64,000 bases of DNA from Hypoxylon rubiginosum (Eukaryota > Ascomycota > Sordariomycetes > Xylariales > Hypoxylaceae): positions 1 to 64,000 of the forward strand of contig CADCXA010000011.1 of the NCBI GenBank assembly GCA_902806565.1, in the 5' to 3' direction. Made by a program: the position numbers and the translations under genes. Positions 26,966 through 37,890 of the stretch are shown here, one piece after another. The notes under the pieces were generated by a model. That model searched no databases. It saw only the letters and a list, made by a program, of their open reading frames with translations, and had not been told where the DNA came from. Position 1 is the stretch's first letter, and each line of letters begins with the position of its first letter.

Positions 26966-29201
26966 TCATCCGGCTGTCAACTCACCAATTCTCCGCTCGA
27001 TCTCCGGCACTTGTCTCAACAAAACTTCTAGGTCTTCTTTTTCGTCTTCGAGCTTCAACCTCTTTTCGGCATCGAGCTTGGTAAACACGTAGTGTCCTTG
27101 CCCGTCGAATTGTAGGATTCGGCTGTGGTACTTCCAGAGACTGCGCCGGTGACTTACGGTCATCAGAGTGATGCCCAACGCCTTGGCGTTATCGTACATG
27201 ACCTTTTCGGTCTCGAGCGTGACGCTGCTCGTGCACTCGTCGAGGATCGCATAACGCGGCTTGTGATAGAAGAGGCGAGCCATGGCTACACGTTGTTGCA
27301 GGCCGCCGGAGAGGACGTCGCGCCATTCGGCTTCCGCATCCCAGCCCTCGGGGTAGAGATCGACGAGATGCTCGAGGGAGAGAATTTTTAGGATATCAAG
27401 AAGCTGCGCATCCGTCACGCCGCGCGCACGTACGGAACGAAGGTTATCCGGATACGTAATCTGTTGACGGAGACTTCCGCGCGATAGGTAGGGTCGTTGA
27501 GGAATATAAAAGATGGCCGTAAATGGTGGCTTGTAAACAGTCCCGCCGTACACAGGCCACAGACCACCAAGGATTCGGAAAAGACTCGATTTTCCGCAAC
27601 CATTCGGCCCAACGACAAGCAGATGATCGCCTTGCTTGAGCGAGAACGAGAGCGCTTTGACAAGAACATCTCCGTTGGGAGAGATAATAGGCACATCAAT
27701 AAACTCGATGTCCTTGCTCTCAATTATTCTTCCTCTGCCTTTCAATACCGCCTCGTTATCCTCGGTGCCCGAACTGGAGACGAGCTTCTTCTCAAAATGG
27801 CCGGCCTGGATATCGTCCATAACTTCTAATAGCGACGCAACTCGTGATGTGTAACCAGCCAACTCCATAATTTCGCGGTACGAGAACATTACTCGACCGA
27901 ATGCGTCGGACGCACTGAGTAGCATTCGTCTGTTGGTAACGAATGTTTCTGTTCGATCGCCCATATTGGCGACGCCGGCTATTTGGTTAGGTAGCTTAAA
28001 GAACACAGGTACACTGCAGAGAAGGAGACCTAGAGCGCCCCAGAAATATTTAATAACAAAATCTTCCATCACGCCGTGGTAGAAGCGTCGTCGTAGGATA
28101 TAATTCACGTGCTTAATAAGCGTAAAGTAGCCTTTGTCGAGGGTATCTTTCTCCGCTTCGTGACCGTGGTATAGCGCTACCTCCTCGCTGTGATCGATAA
28201 GTCTCGAGTGCTGGAATCGGAATTCTCCCTCAAGGCGCGCTTCATCCGCGACGTATTTTCCAAAAGGCGGCGTTAGAGCGCGCATTACGTGAGCAGAGAG
28301 CTGGACGAGTAGGGACATAAACACAACGCCTTCGCCTCCAACACTTTTAGATAGCGACCAAGTATATATCGTCTAAGCCGTGTCAGCGATTCTACCCTGC
28401 GTACTGCGTGATACGAAGACTCACCATATCCAATATGGGTTTAGCCAAGTTGCTATATAATTCGGCCAAACTATTTGAGAACTTGGCGACATCAACTGCA
28501 ATAAGCTGATCCGGATTCTTTATCCGGTCGTCTAGTGCGGAGATTCCGTAGAACGTAAGTTGGGATAGATACTTGTCGTGGATAAACTGGGTTAATCGCG
28601 TTCGGTACCTAAGCGACAACTCGGCTTGGTGGTATGATAGCTATAATGCTATTAGTATGATTCCTCTCGGTAGACACTGACTCCGATTACTCACCATAGA
28701 ATTTGTGAAGGTCGCGGGAACGGCTATCAACATCCACCACACAATTCTAGTAAGGAATTCCTTCCCACTCCCTTTTACAAGAGCCTTAACGATAGCACCG
28801 TCCATCTCGGCAACTTTCAGACTAATGAGTGTCCGCAAAACCAAGAAAAAGCTATGGCTGGCGAGTAATCGGGTTTCTTTGCTCCGCGCCCCGGGGACGA
28901 CTATCTTCAGCAGCTTTAGCAACGACCGGAAGAACTCGCGATTGAGTTCGACCTTCTTCTTCTTGGTCGTGTCGGTCACGTCGCTCGACGTCGTCCCCAG
29001 CCGCCGCTTAGCTGCCTCGCGCGCGGAGGCAGCTTTCTGCTCGGAAACGGCATGGCGGACGCGATTGACGAGGGCGACGAGGAGAGTGAGATAGACCGCG
29101 CGGGAGATTCGAGTGCGGTTCTTGACGTATAACTTGGTCAACTCGGCAATACCGTCCTTGATCGAGCGATCGGGCAGAGCGAGCTTGGATAGGGCTGCCA
29201 T
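26966..29201 (-). CDS. peroxisomal ABC half-transporter, PMP70/PXA type
   Basis: Three exons (29201..28695, 28640..28425, 28372..26966; introns of 54 and 52 bases, both with GTGAGT donors) give 709 residues, between human PMP70 (659) and ALDP (745). Subfamily D features are clear. The TM domain includes an EEA-like motif ([15 protein letters not shown], about 303-317). The single nucleotide-binding domain has Walker A GPNGCGKS at about 496, signature LSGGLQQR at about 595, Walker B AILDE at about 616 and switch His in [10 protein letters not shown] at about 649. Family members dimerise in the peroxisomal membrane and import very-long- or long-chain acyl-CoA for beta-oxidation, so a partner half-transporter must be encoded elsewhere. 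The start at 29201 follows a good CATC context. Whether it is the PXA1 or PXA2 orthologue is not decided here; the length and N-terminus favour the PXA2/PMP70 side. Confidence 0.93.
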
Positions 29202-29885
29202 GATGGCAGATTCGAGTCACGGATAACCTCGGCCACGGCCACGCAAGTTGATAATCGCCTAGATTCCAACGCTCGACTTAGCCAAAGCAAATATGAATGA
29301 ACTCAGCCCATGAAGTAGAAATATCAATTTGGTAGATTGGGATTAGATTAACGAGATTATCGTGGTTACATGATTGCAGATTGTCGAGCGTATAGCTGGC
29401 TTGGGTCAGGTTCTAAATAGTTCATGGCTTGTTGTACGGATGTAAAGGAAGGGATTATTCTACGTTCCTCGGCGGATGCGACCAATAACCACTTACAACT
29501 GTCGAATTGGTGACGTCCTGGTAGCATGTGATTACCCCGGTCCACCCAAACCAGCCAGCTTCCCGCTCAGCTATAGCGGCAGTGGCTGAATGGCTGAATG
29601 GCCGAATAAGCTGTGGCTGTCTTACCTGCTCACTGCTTAACCTACCAGTCGCTGTAAGAATGCTGTGGCTACACAGGATGTGGGGTAGTACTGGCTTGCT
29701 GCATAAACTCAGACCCGCGCCTATCCGATTCACTCTTTCAGAGCGCGGGGTCCTGATTTGTCCAAGATATTTTATAATTTTCTCTTGGTGGCGGCTTTAA
29801 TGCCAATAGCCTCATTTCTCTATTGCTCATTTTTACAATTTTACAATTTTGCGATTTTACGCCCATACCAGCGGACACCTTCACG
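29202..29885. promoter_or_regulatory. divergent promoter region, PMP70 / DPH3
   Basis: A 684-base spacer separates the start of the minus-strand PMP70 gene from the plus-strand DPH3 gene, so both promoters must lie here. The DPH3 side has pyrimidine-rich sequence and repeated TTTTACAATTTTACAATTTT just before the gene. No classical TATA box stands out. Confidence 0.5.
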
Positions 29886-30223
29886 ATGGCCGAGGACGAG
29901 CAAGTCGCCATCTACGACGAGGTCGAGATTGAAGACATGACCTTCGACGAGACACTCCAGATCTATCATTACCCTTGCCCGTGTGGCGACAAATTCCAGA
30001 TTGCGCTTGCGGATCTCCAAGACGAGGCCACCGATATTGCCGTATGCCCCAGTTGCAGTTTGATGATCCGTGTTATATATGATCTGGTTCGTCTAAACCT
30101 AGACTTCCATCCCCTACCGCGTGTCCTAACGATCTCGTCCAGGATGACTTACCGAAGCCGGACTCCGACCCTGAACCTCCAGCGCCCGAACCTATCGAGC
30201 AGCAAGTCCCCATCGCCGCTTAG
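29886..30223 (+). CDS. DPH3: diphthamide biosynthesis protein 3 (CSL zinc finger)
   Basis: Two exons (29886..30086 and 30143..30223) give 93 residues. The DPH-type zinc finger is complete: [11 protein letters not shown] supplies two Cys (31 and 33) and VCPSCSL the other two (54 and 57), with the CSL motif that names the fold. The N-terminus [18 protein letters not shown] and the post-intron DDLPKP are typical. The family (yeast Kti11) donates electrons for the first step of diphthamide formation on elongation factor 2 and to the Elongator tRNA-modification complex, in the cytosol. The intron donor is GTTCGT, unlike the usual GTRWGT, but the branch CCTAAC and acceptor CCAG fit and the frame closes on the expected protein. 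The ATG at 29886 was chosen because upstream codons do not match the family. Confidence 0.93.
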
Positions 30224-30823
30224 ATTTTTTTGCCAACCGAATATAAACCTATGCAGCAAGCTATGCCGCGCGGCGCAGAGCGACCATGAAGATATCCAAA
30301 CGCCGAGTCGCCGAGGAACGTAAAATAATGCAATCTGGACCATCAATCGTATTGCCACCTACGCTAGCCTAGGAATACGACACGAACATATCTCGTGATA
30401 TCGGTACTATATTTTCAGGTTGAACTCTCAGCAGACCTACGATTCGTGATCTTTCCGAGTTATTTAGAGTATCGCGTGTTCATGACACAAAGCTCACCAC
30501 ACGCCAGCGGCGACGCTATACCGGCCTTCGGGATGTGGTGGCATGCTGTCGAACCTCGTCGAAGCACATCTGTGGATATAGGAAAAGTGTAGACACTGCC
30601 CGTTGCTATGCATGCGTAGCCGGGAACCGGTGAAGTTGGGAGGAATTGATGATATTAAAAAGATGCAGACATGGGTATATCCAAAAATGCGAAGCCCTCA
30701 CCCTTAAAAACCAGTGGTGAAACGATTCCCAATGCAAATGCTCGAAGCTCTCGTGACCTAAACCACCAACGCCATTGCAATGCTAAAAACAAATCCGAAC
30801 CAATTCATGACCCCTTTCCTAAT
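30224..30823. other. convergent spacer
   Basis: About 600 bases between two converging genes, holding their 3' ends. I see no gene or RNA. Confidence 0.5.
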
Positions 30824-31151
30824 TCATAATAGGTACAGCCCAGCAGCCGAGAAGACGATAAGGCCCATGACGGAAGCTTCCAGCGCAGGCTTTTCCGCGG
30901 CGGCGGTCGTCAATGGCTTCGGTGCTTGTGTTATCTCTGTAGAGTTGACGAGAACAGGTGTGGCGGCTATATAGTGATAACAAGATCGGTTAGCTTCCTT
31001 GCTCTTATCGACGAGAGCTGAGATCCGACAACTCACCCATTAAGCTAGGTGCATCCTCGACTTTGATGCTTGTCGCTTGCATCAATATTCTTTGTTGAGC
31101 AGCAAAGGCGGTCGGGAGAGCTGCAGCGAGAACAACGCCAGCTAACCGCAT
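30824..31151 (-). CDS. small secreted, probably GPI-anchored protein
   Basis: Two exons (31151..31037 and 30966..30824; 70-base intron with GTGAGT donor, GCTAAC branch and ATAG acceptor) give 85 residues. Residues 1-19 (MRLAGVVLAAALPTAFAA) form a clear signal peptide. The mature part is short, rich in Ala, Thr and Pro, and has one N-glycosylation sequon (NST). The protein ends in a hydrophobic tail (VMGLIVFSAAGLYLL) with no cytosolic residues after it, the layout of a GPI-attachment signal; small residues just before the tail could be the cleavage site. No Cys is present, so it is not a typical Cys-rich effector. A short surface mannoprotein is the simplest reading. I know of no named family. 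Confidence 0.7.
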
Positions 31152-33443
31152 TGTGTGTATGGAATTTGATTTGATGTGGTGATATTATCATTCGAGTTCG
31201 ATGCGTCCTTTTCCCCGTCTGATAGGTAGGCGACGGCAAGATATTGGGGGCAGACAGCTTGAGCAATGCAAATCTAGAGCTGCCTCTCAGCAGCGCATAT
31301 GGCGTGAAGGGATTGGTCGCCTAAGGTGAGCGACTGGTGGGGGGAGCTACACAATATGAGCTTTAAGACAATGTGAGCGAAAGAGTGTCACGATGTTTTT
31401 TCACGAGACATTGCTGATGGCGTGGCGTGGGCAGATATGATAGAAGACGAGGAGGGGGGGATTTTCTAGGATAAGAAGCAGTTCACACAAGAAAGCTGGG
31501 CAGAACTGGCAGAGAGAGCATCAGAGCATGAAAACCGTGGTATGTTGGTTGTGTGGACCATCAGACAAAGTTGCCTTATGAGCAAGGATGTGTGGATCAA
31601 GATGCGACGCGGACCCAAAAATGCTCGGTGGGTTGCGTTATCTTGGGACGGCAGCAGAAACAAGATTTCCCTTATCCCATGCAAAGCCCATGTCGCCGCA
31701 TGCGACCTTACAGTGTGTGTAAAAAGTCGTAGTCAAGCAGTTTAGGTAACTGGGTGGGTTACTGCACGGTATGTATACGTGTGTGTGTGACGACTGTGAC
31801 GACTGACGACTGACGACTGACGAATAGACCAAAAAGAGGTTGGGCAAGCCTATTCTATTTCTGACGGGCGACAGGGAGCCCCTTTCTGCCCCCTTCTGAA
31901 ACGATACATGCGATACGTGCTCCCAATTCAAACAAACATCGCAGCAGCTCAGAAAGCTGAGCTGACACGGAATTAGCCGTTTTCAGAAACACCGGATTTA
32001 GTTACGATGGCTCGCTGTGTTGTGCTCAGTCTGCTCTGGACCTAGCCTAACTGATAGACAGTTGACAAGCTTGCCATACGGTACGGTACCTAAGTTATTA
32101 GTAGCGCCTGTACTTATTTAGTATCTCCATCGAGACCAGTCTGTTGATGGTTCCTTGATTGGTTTATAAAAAGTGTCAAAATCAACATGACATGGCCCGC
32201 CGACTGTCCAATTGCGAGAGAGGTCGTCTCGAACTTGGGCTTCCAGCGGACTATGCAGCTATGGTAGTTACTCGTCGATCGGCTCCCGTCTCGGCCAAAT
32301 TCACCTAGCCTCGCATGTAGATCGTAAGCGGACGACCTGCTAGTCAGGAGTTGGCGCGTTCTTCTCTGAAAGAAAAAAGTCTTGGCTGCATGGGAACGTC
32401 TCCCAAAGGGAGGAATTGGACCGAATGCATGTGGGATAGGCGGAAGAAAAGAGAGAGAAGAGAGCAATGGACCGTCCCCACGCTAGACCTCGTCAGGTTG
32501 CCTCGTTGCGTGGTGCGTGGTGCGTGGGTGACAGGCGGGTGTAACGAGTTAGCGCGGGTGGGCATAAAAAAAAATAAAAGTGGCAGGGTGGGTAGCTTTT
32601 CCTTGTTTGATCCTCTCTTAGAGAATACCTCATACGTCATACTATAGGAACGGGGGGTTGCATTGAAGACGTCGTCCTTTTTTTTCTTACTCGAAAGGAA
32701 TGCAAAAAATAGAAAGAACCCCGCTATAGCAAAACAAGCTCTTTGTAAGAGTTAACTTAGTAAGGCCTTCGAGTGAAGGCTGATTGGTGCAAATCCCTCT
32801 TTTCTCTTCTTCTTCACTTGCTCGCTGCCCCCCCATTCCACGCCACCCTTTTCTATTTTATGTCATTATGAAGCCTTAGACGCATACATCTCACGTATCT
32901 CACATATCTTGGCATATTTCTGCATGCACCTAATGTGCCGACATCCGGGTTCGAACTGCTCAAATCCATCAATGAGGGGAAATTTTATATATTGCTACAT
33001 GTTTTGAAACACAGGTTAACGAAACAACGAAACAACGAAGGAGTGAAAACCCAGCTGTCAAAGATGTCTTCAAAGGCAGACAGCATAAGTCATATGTTAG
33101 CGATGACAGTTGGTTTTCTCTTCCCCCCTTCCCCTTTCCTCTTTCCTTAAACTCACCCACAACAGATGTGAACCGCCTTCTATCACTTATCTCGTGTAAG
33201 GCCCAAGGAAATCGTGTGGCCCTCACTCTTTTTCGCCCACGGAGAGACTAGGCCGGTTCACATAAGCACTTTCAATTGCAAGTCGGTTGCGATTGCGTAC
33301 CGATAAGAGGTTATCAAGTTGTATTATGCTCTATAACAAGGTATCAAAATACTAATAGAAAATTTTCGCGATATTAGAAGGTACCTTGCCACCTACCTCT
33401 TAGCCATACAGGTTACATACATCGTGTACCAAAACAAGGCCTA
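31152..33443. other. long spacer without a recognised gene
   Basis: About 2.3 kb. Contents seen are a (GACGACT)n tandem at about 31789-31823, several homopolymer runs (T near 32680, A near 32567) and scattered short frames with no domain or splice support. The first few hundred bases are the promoter of the small secreted protein gene. Confidence 0.55.
31789..31823. repeat. 7-bp tandem repeat with GT run
   Basis: Several imperfect copies of GACGACT follow a short GTGTGTGT run. Confidence 0.65.
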
Positions 33444-34076
33444 TCAGTATAAGTTTCCAGTTGCGGCTTCGACCCACTGGTTAAGGGATTCCTTGTTTAC
33501 TACATCACCATACAGGCTGTTTACTCTAGCAAATTCGCGTTGAATAACTCTCGCTTCATTGTCCATCCCAAAGAAGCGAAGACTTCTGATCGCGCGGGTA
33601 ATACGCCTATGATTGTGATTGCGCCGGACGAGCCACCGCTTATGAGGAATATCACCATTGTCGACCGGGCCTACTACTTGAAAGGGTTCTTTGTCGCCCG
33701 GGTTGTACATAGTCATGAAGCCCCAAAACCACATCATCCTAATGAGCGAAAGTCTGATTTGCTGTCTAAAGCGGTCGTGCTCGCCCATGTACCGCATGGT
33801 GATAGGGTTCAAGATGGGCGCAGTTTTGTTGTTGGGGGTTGCTGTTGGAAGAGGGAACAGCCATTGGATATAGTTGTGCGTTACCTCCAGCCAATCGTCT
33901 GACTGGCTGAGTATGTAATCCAGTGTGCGCTCGTCCACGTTTTCCCCCTGAATGTAGGGATCATAGAAATTGACCAGTTGTTGCATAGGCTTAGCCTTTG
34001 ACTGAACCGTACAGTTAGGTGCATTTCGGCCGTCACATGGCTTGTTTTTATCATTTGAACAGGAAGCGGAATTCAT
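33444..34076 (-). CDS. OGFr-domain protein
   Basis: A single exon gives 210 residues. The conserved core of the opioid growth factor receptor N-terminal domain (Pfam OGFr_N) is plain: VNFYDPY, then LDYILSQSDDWLEVTHNYIQ followed by WLFPLP at about residues 50-80, then APILNP and a helical region with LSLIRMMWFWGFM. In animals this domain belongs to a nuclear-associated receptor for met-enkephalin. Fungal members are uncharacterised, and a receptor role should not be assumed. There is no signal peptide or membrane segment. I take the ATG at 34076; the frame is open three codons further up but without an ATG. The C-terminal third (RRITRAIRSLRFFGMDNEAR) is basic and helical, consistent with family members. 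Confidence 0.82.
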   Translation of the reverse strand: MNSASCSNDKNKPCDGRNAPNCTVQSKAKPMQQLVNFYDPYIQGENVDERTLDYILSQSDDWLEVTHNYIQWLFPLPTATPNNKTAPILNPITMRYMGEHDRFRQQIRLSLIRMMWFWGFMTMYNPGDKEPFQVVGPVDNGDIPHKRWLVRRNHNHRRITRAIRSLRFFGMDNEARVIQREFARVNSLYGDVVNKESLNQWVEAATGNLY

Positions 34077-34363
34077 TGTTGCCACAGTATCTCGCAGATG
34101 CTAATCCAGGTAGGTAGTTGGAAGTTTATGCACTATGTAGGTCTCAAGCTTGCGCGCTTGGATACTTTGCTGATGGAATCAAGACGGCACGATCAGCATA
34201 ATAAATAGGGCACGGGACAAGGCTGAACATAAGCAGGTTGTTCAGTGTTCACGAACTACGCAACATACACACACACACAGTTGCCTCTATGCCTGGACAA
34301 AGGATACAATCCAATGCATTGAACCTGAAAGGAGGGAAAACATACTCTATACTCGAAGAAAGA

Positions 34364-35340
34364 TCATTGATCCCCGTCGTTGTGTTCTGTTACGCAGTCG
34401 ACCTTGAGACTGCACCCGTCGCCGAAATCCATCCTCGCCGAGTCGCGAACCATCTTGTACGCGTCTTTGACGTCCTTGCCCGGCATCGCGCAGCCGCCGC
34501 CCTTGATAAACACGCCGCACCCGTAGCCAGGCTATGTCTCCCTGACAGTTGCCCGTTTGACTGTTCGCAACGTCGGCGACTGAAATATCCAATGCCGCAA
34601 GGTAGAAAGAGCATGAACCAAGCTTACCTCGGCGCAGTTCCGTTGCCGCAGTATATCCTGTCGTCCGTCGGGTACTAGGCGACGTGGTCACATCTTCTGA
34701 CGCAGAAAGAAGTCTGCACTATGAAAGACGTCGTGCTAGCCTTGTGACTCACAGGTATGCGGAAAACGAAGTCTTTAGGTTAGAGGTTAGCTTATGATGC
34801 ATGCCGCTGCCGTCGCAGCTATATGATACTTGCTTAGTCGGAGGCTCCGGGATCCGGGTCGCGGTCGCGCCGCCCCAGCACGAAGCCGACGTCGAGCACT
34901 GAGCTGTTATTCTGCCCGGAGCCGGCGCGCAGGTGACGCTATAAGAACAACCACTCGAGAGCCGCGGGGTGTTCCCGCCCCAGCAGGAAGTCGACGATTG
35001 GCAGGTGGCTGGTGGTAGAGCCGGCACGGGTGGCTTCGGGCCGGCAGTAGTAGCCTGTACAGTGTGTACCTAAGGTCGGGGCCAAAAGAATCAGGTCTGT
35101 TTTAGTAGGAACTGTCACCAAAAGAGTCCTATTTTTCCCCCCACCACCCTGGTACCGTAGGTACATAGCTGTGCCGCTGCAGCTTGGACCAGGGGAATCG
35201 GACTGAAAACTTAAAAGGTGATGGGAGTGGGCCGAGATAGACGGGCTCTCCATGGCACTCACGTTTTCCGTTCGATGACCCGGCCGCGTAGCAGATCTGG
35301 TCCATGTTCGAGTGATCCAGCCGCTCATCTAACTCGGGGC
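34364..35340 (-). CDS. Cys-rich secreted-type gene, exons only partly resolved
   Basis: The minus strand shows coding character in pieces. The last exon is probably 34531..34364 (55 codons, starting PGYGCGVFIKGGGC and ending at TGA). It has Gly- and Cys-rich texture reminiscent of small fungal secreted proteins of the KP4-like/effector kind. The preceding exon ends at 34628 with a good GTAAGC donor and joins in phase. Further upstream, 35027-34755 has a Cys-rich frame in which a block with CQSSTSCWGG recurs as CSTSASCWGG. A fragment near 35315 (DQICYAAGSSNGK) ends at a GTGAG donor. I found no continuous model with a start and signal peptide, so this may be a live multi-exon gene, two genes or a decaying pseudogene. 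The final domain lacks a CxxCG pair I would expect in the related proteins I recall. The toxin-like resemblance is weak and from memory only. Confidence 0.4.
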
Positions 35341-36127
35341 AGATCTCTTCCTTTCATTGTCGTACCCTTTTAGTGTCACGAGGCCAACCATGCGATAAGG
35401 GACTACTAAGCTCTGGGTAGGTATTACAGAAGGCCAGGACAAAGGGGCTCATCCCTATGCTACCCCTACCTTCGTACCAACACCAACAGGCCTGTAACCC
35501 TACCCAGGTAGTAAGGGCTAAGACCCCAACAAGTATACTACCTCTAGAATGAAAATGGAAGCTGAGATTTCGGACAGTTAGTTACTAGAGGCTAAAATTA
35601 GGACCCTACCCAAGAATTGGTTCGTGATTGTAGCGGCAATGCCAGCATTGGCATGGTCGTAGGGCTGAAAAAGCGGGAAAGGATTAAGCTAAGCAATCAC
35701 TTTAACCCCGGTTCCTTTAACCCCGGTTCGCGTTCTACGCTGCGCTACAGCAAGATTGTAATATCATAATTGACTTGCTGCCAAAAGTCTCTAATTGTTT
35801 GTTGCCTCAGTTAGCAACCTTTACGGCATACCCATGCTAAAGACCTCACTCTTTTTGCAGGGACCTCGCATCTGGATGGTCATGGTATCATGGGTTATGT
35901 ACCTTATGTAAATAAGTATTAAAGCCTTAGCAAAAGATAATGGTACAAGGTAAATACCGTAGCAACGTCGCTGTTGACGTGGAGATTGCTCCTGTAAGGG
36001 GTGCATTAAGCGGCGGGACGTCATTGGCTCCTTTAGAAATTATTAGGAATTATTAAGCTAAGACAAAAGCTGCAGCCACTTCGCTACGAAGTACTTCCAT
36101 CAACAACGTCCACGATAAAGCCTCAAG
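35341..36127. other. spacer with repeat relics
   Basis: Besides the LTR-like piece, it has a tandem 15-base duplication (TTTAACCCCGGTTC, at about 35700-35730). The last 100 bases are the promoter of the next gene. No other gene is seen. Confidence 0.45.
35435..35560. mobile_element. possible LTR-like transposon relic
   Basis: This spacer piece shares ordered blocks with 43775-43835: AAGGGGC, ATCCCT, a C/T-rich stretch, and GCCTGTAACCC followed by CCAGG. The matches are too long and too ordered for chance in my judgement, but they are short. A relic of a dispersed element is the best reading. Confidence 0.35.
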
Positions 36128-37228
36128 ATGACAGGTCCTAAGCCAGGGCAGAAGACGGTTCTCATTACTGGGTAAGTAAGTTTTTTATATTTTTTTACAC
36201 GATGAACTGCGCCGTCATACTCACCATGCGCATCTCACTAATCTTTGGGTCCGCAGCTGCACGCCAGGAGGTATCGGACACAGCTTATGCCTGGAATATC
36301 ATCGCCAAGGTAGGAGCAGTATGTCTATACGGTGCAGATTCATCAGACTAATGTGGCGATAGGTCTTCATGTCATTGCGACAGCCCGCAGACCTGAGGTG
36401 CTAACCGAGCTGGGGGCTCTTGGCATGAGCACCCTCGCACTCGACGTTACCGATGCCGAAAGTATCAAGACCTGCCACGACGAGGTTGCGAAACTCACCA
36501 ACGGCAAGTTAGATATTCTTGTGAACAATGCGTGAGACTCCATACCTGTAGAGTATCTCGAGGGTTGCTACTGACTAGACCACAGTGGTCGCACGCACAC
36601 GCATCCCGCGACGGACATCTCGCTTCCTGATGTCCGCCAGACCTTCGAGACCAACGTCTTCTCCATCATGGCCATGGTTCAGGCCTTCGTAGACCAGCTC
36701 ATCGCCGCCCAGGGCTTGATCATCAACATCTCCTCCCTCTCTTCGTGCACGGCTTACGTCTTCGGATCCGTCTACTGCGCCAGCAAGGCCGCCGTAGCCG
36801 CGTACTCGCGCACCCTAAGGTTGGAGCTCGCCCCGTTCGGTGTGCGCGTGATGGTTTCCATGACCGGTACCGTCAAGAGCAACACCGCGAGCCAATTTTC
36901 TCGCCCCCTGCCCGAGAACAGTCTTTACGGACCCGTCAAGCACATATTCGAATGGAGACAGGTTTTCAGCCAGAATGATTCGACCTTCCCTACCGAAGTT
37001 TTCGCCAGGGGACTTGTGAACAGCTCCCTCCGCCCGGAATGGCCCTTGATGCTGCGATCCTGGTTCGGACGTCCCGACTGGTTTTGGTACGGCGGTCTTG
37101 CATCTCTCACGTGGTTTGGTCAATATGTAGGCGAATGGATGGTCGACACCGTTTGCTGGCAGAAGTTCCGTATAAGTGAGATGGTGAAGATTCTCCGTGT
37201 GGACCAGCAGCAGAAGAAGTTTAAGTAA
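36128..37228 (+). CDS. short-chain dehydrogenase, AYR1-like
   Basis: Four exons (36128..36171, 36257..36309, 36363..36531, 36586..37228) give 302 residues. Classical SDR motifs are all there: cofactor loop TGCTPGGIG at residues 14-22, LDILVNNA, SSL at the catalytic Ser position, and YCASK supplying Tyr and Lys. The cofactor loop with CTPGGIG and the C-terminal segment rich in Trp (SWFGRPDWFWYGG) are typical of fungal relatives of yeast Ayr1, the NADPH-dependent 1-acyldihydroxyacetone-phosphate reductase of lipid droplets and ER. That reaction makes lysophosphatidate for glycerolipid synthesis. The family has many fungal paralogues, some in secondary metabolism, so the exact substrate is uncertain. 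The gene stands alone with no lipid-gene neighbour. Confidence 0.87.
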
Positions 37229-37641
37229 AGGAAAGCTACCGGTAGCAATTATTTAAATCGCACTTTAAGGGGCAGCAGGACGGCAGTTTCTTTTGTTGTG
37301 TCACGGTATTACGATCTACGGTACGTTGCTGCGAGATTTATTTATACGAAGCAATGCACATTTCGATCTAAGCATCTGTACACTGCAACGTCTGTTCCTG
37401 CATCTAGGTACTCCAATGGGCGTATCATTTTTCTATGAATGCCTACCAACCTCCTAGGTTAGGTAGTGAATGTGACAAAGACTTCAGCTCAATGGATTGT
37501 TCGTATCATCTTAACCCGTCATTATGCACATGTAAGCTCCAAAGAATCAGGTCCCTTTCAAGAGTTAATGCACTCGTTTTGACATTGTTCAATATCTTGA
37601 ACAATTGTTACCTGTTGATTATTATTCGCAGACTTCCGGCG

Positions 37642-37650
37642 TATATAAGT
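37642..37650 (+). promoter_or_regulatory. TATA box
   Basis: TATATAAGT lies 82-90 bases before the ATG at 37732, followed by a pyrimidine-rich stretch. This is a textbook fungal core promoter arrangement and the main support for the small gene behind it. Confidence 0.55.
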
Positions 37651-37731
37651 AGATGGTCTCGTCTGCTCTTCACTCCAAACTATCCAGACCTCCAAGCCAG
37701 TCAGATAGCTACAGAAACAGAAGTCTACACG

Positions 37732-37890
37732 ATGTGCTATCATAATATTGACAAATACCAAGGTTGCGGATGCGAGTATGCACCCGACAGAGTAGTGCAT
37801 ACCAGCACTACCCCGTCTTGCTCGCCGCCCTACCCCGATAGAATCGTCTGGAGAGCCGGGAGCTGTGACATGCATGGCACCGAGACGTGA
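37732..37890 (+). CDS. small Cys-rich protein of unknown function
   Basis: A 52-codon frame from ATG to TGA, beginning MCYHNIDKYQGCGCEYAPDR. It has five Cys (positions 2, 12, 14, about 29 and about 44) and no signal peptide. The TATA box at 37642 sits at a suitable distance and the leader is pyrimidine-rich, which makes this ATG preferable to the upstream ones in the same frame. Short cytosolic Cys-rich ORFs of this layout (MC-x-H start) occur in many Pezizomycotina, but I cannot name a family. It could be a chance ORF. Confidence 0.45.
   Translation: MCYHNIDKYQGCGCEYAPDRVVHTSTTPSCSPPYPDRIVWRAGSCDMHGTET

Noticed and set aside
32344..32647. 98-codon frames on both strands
   Set aside because: They overlap each other antisense, lack conserved features and contain homopolymer-coded residues.
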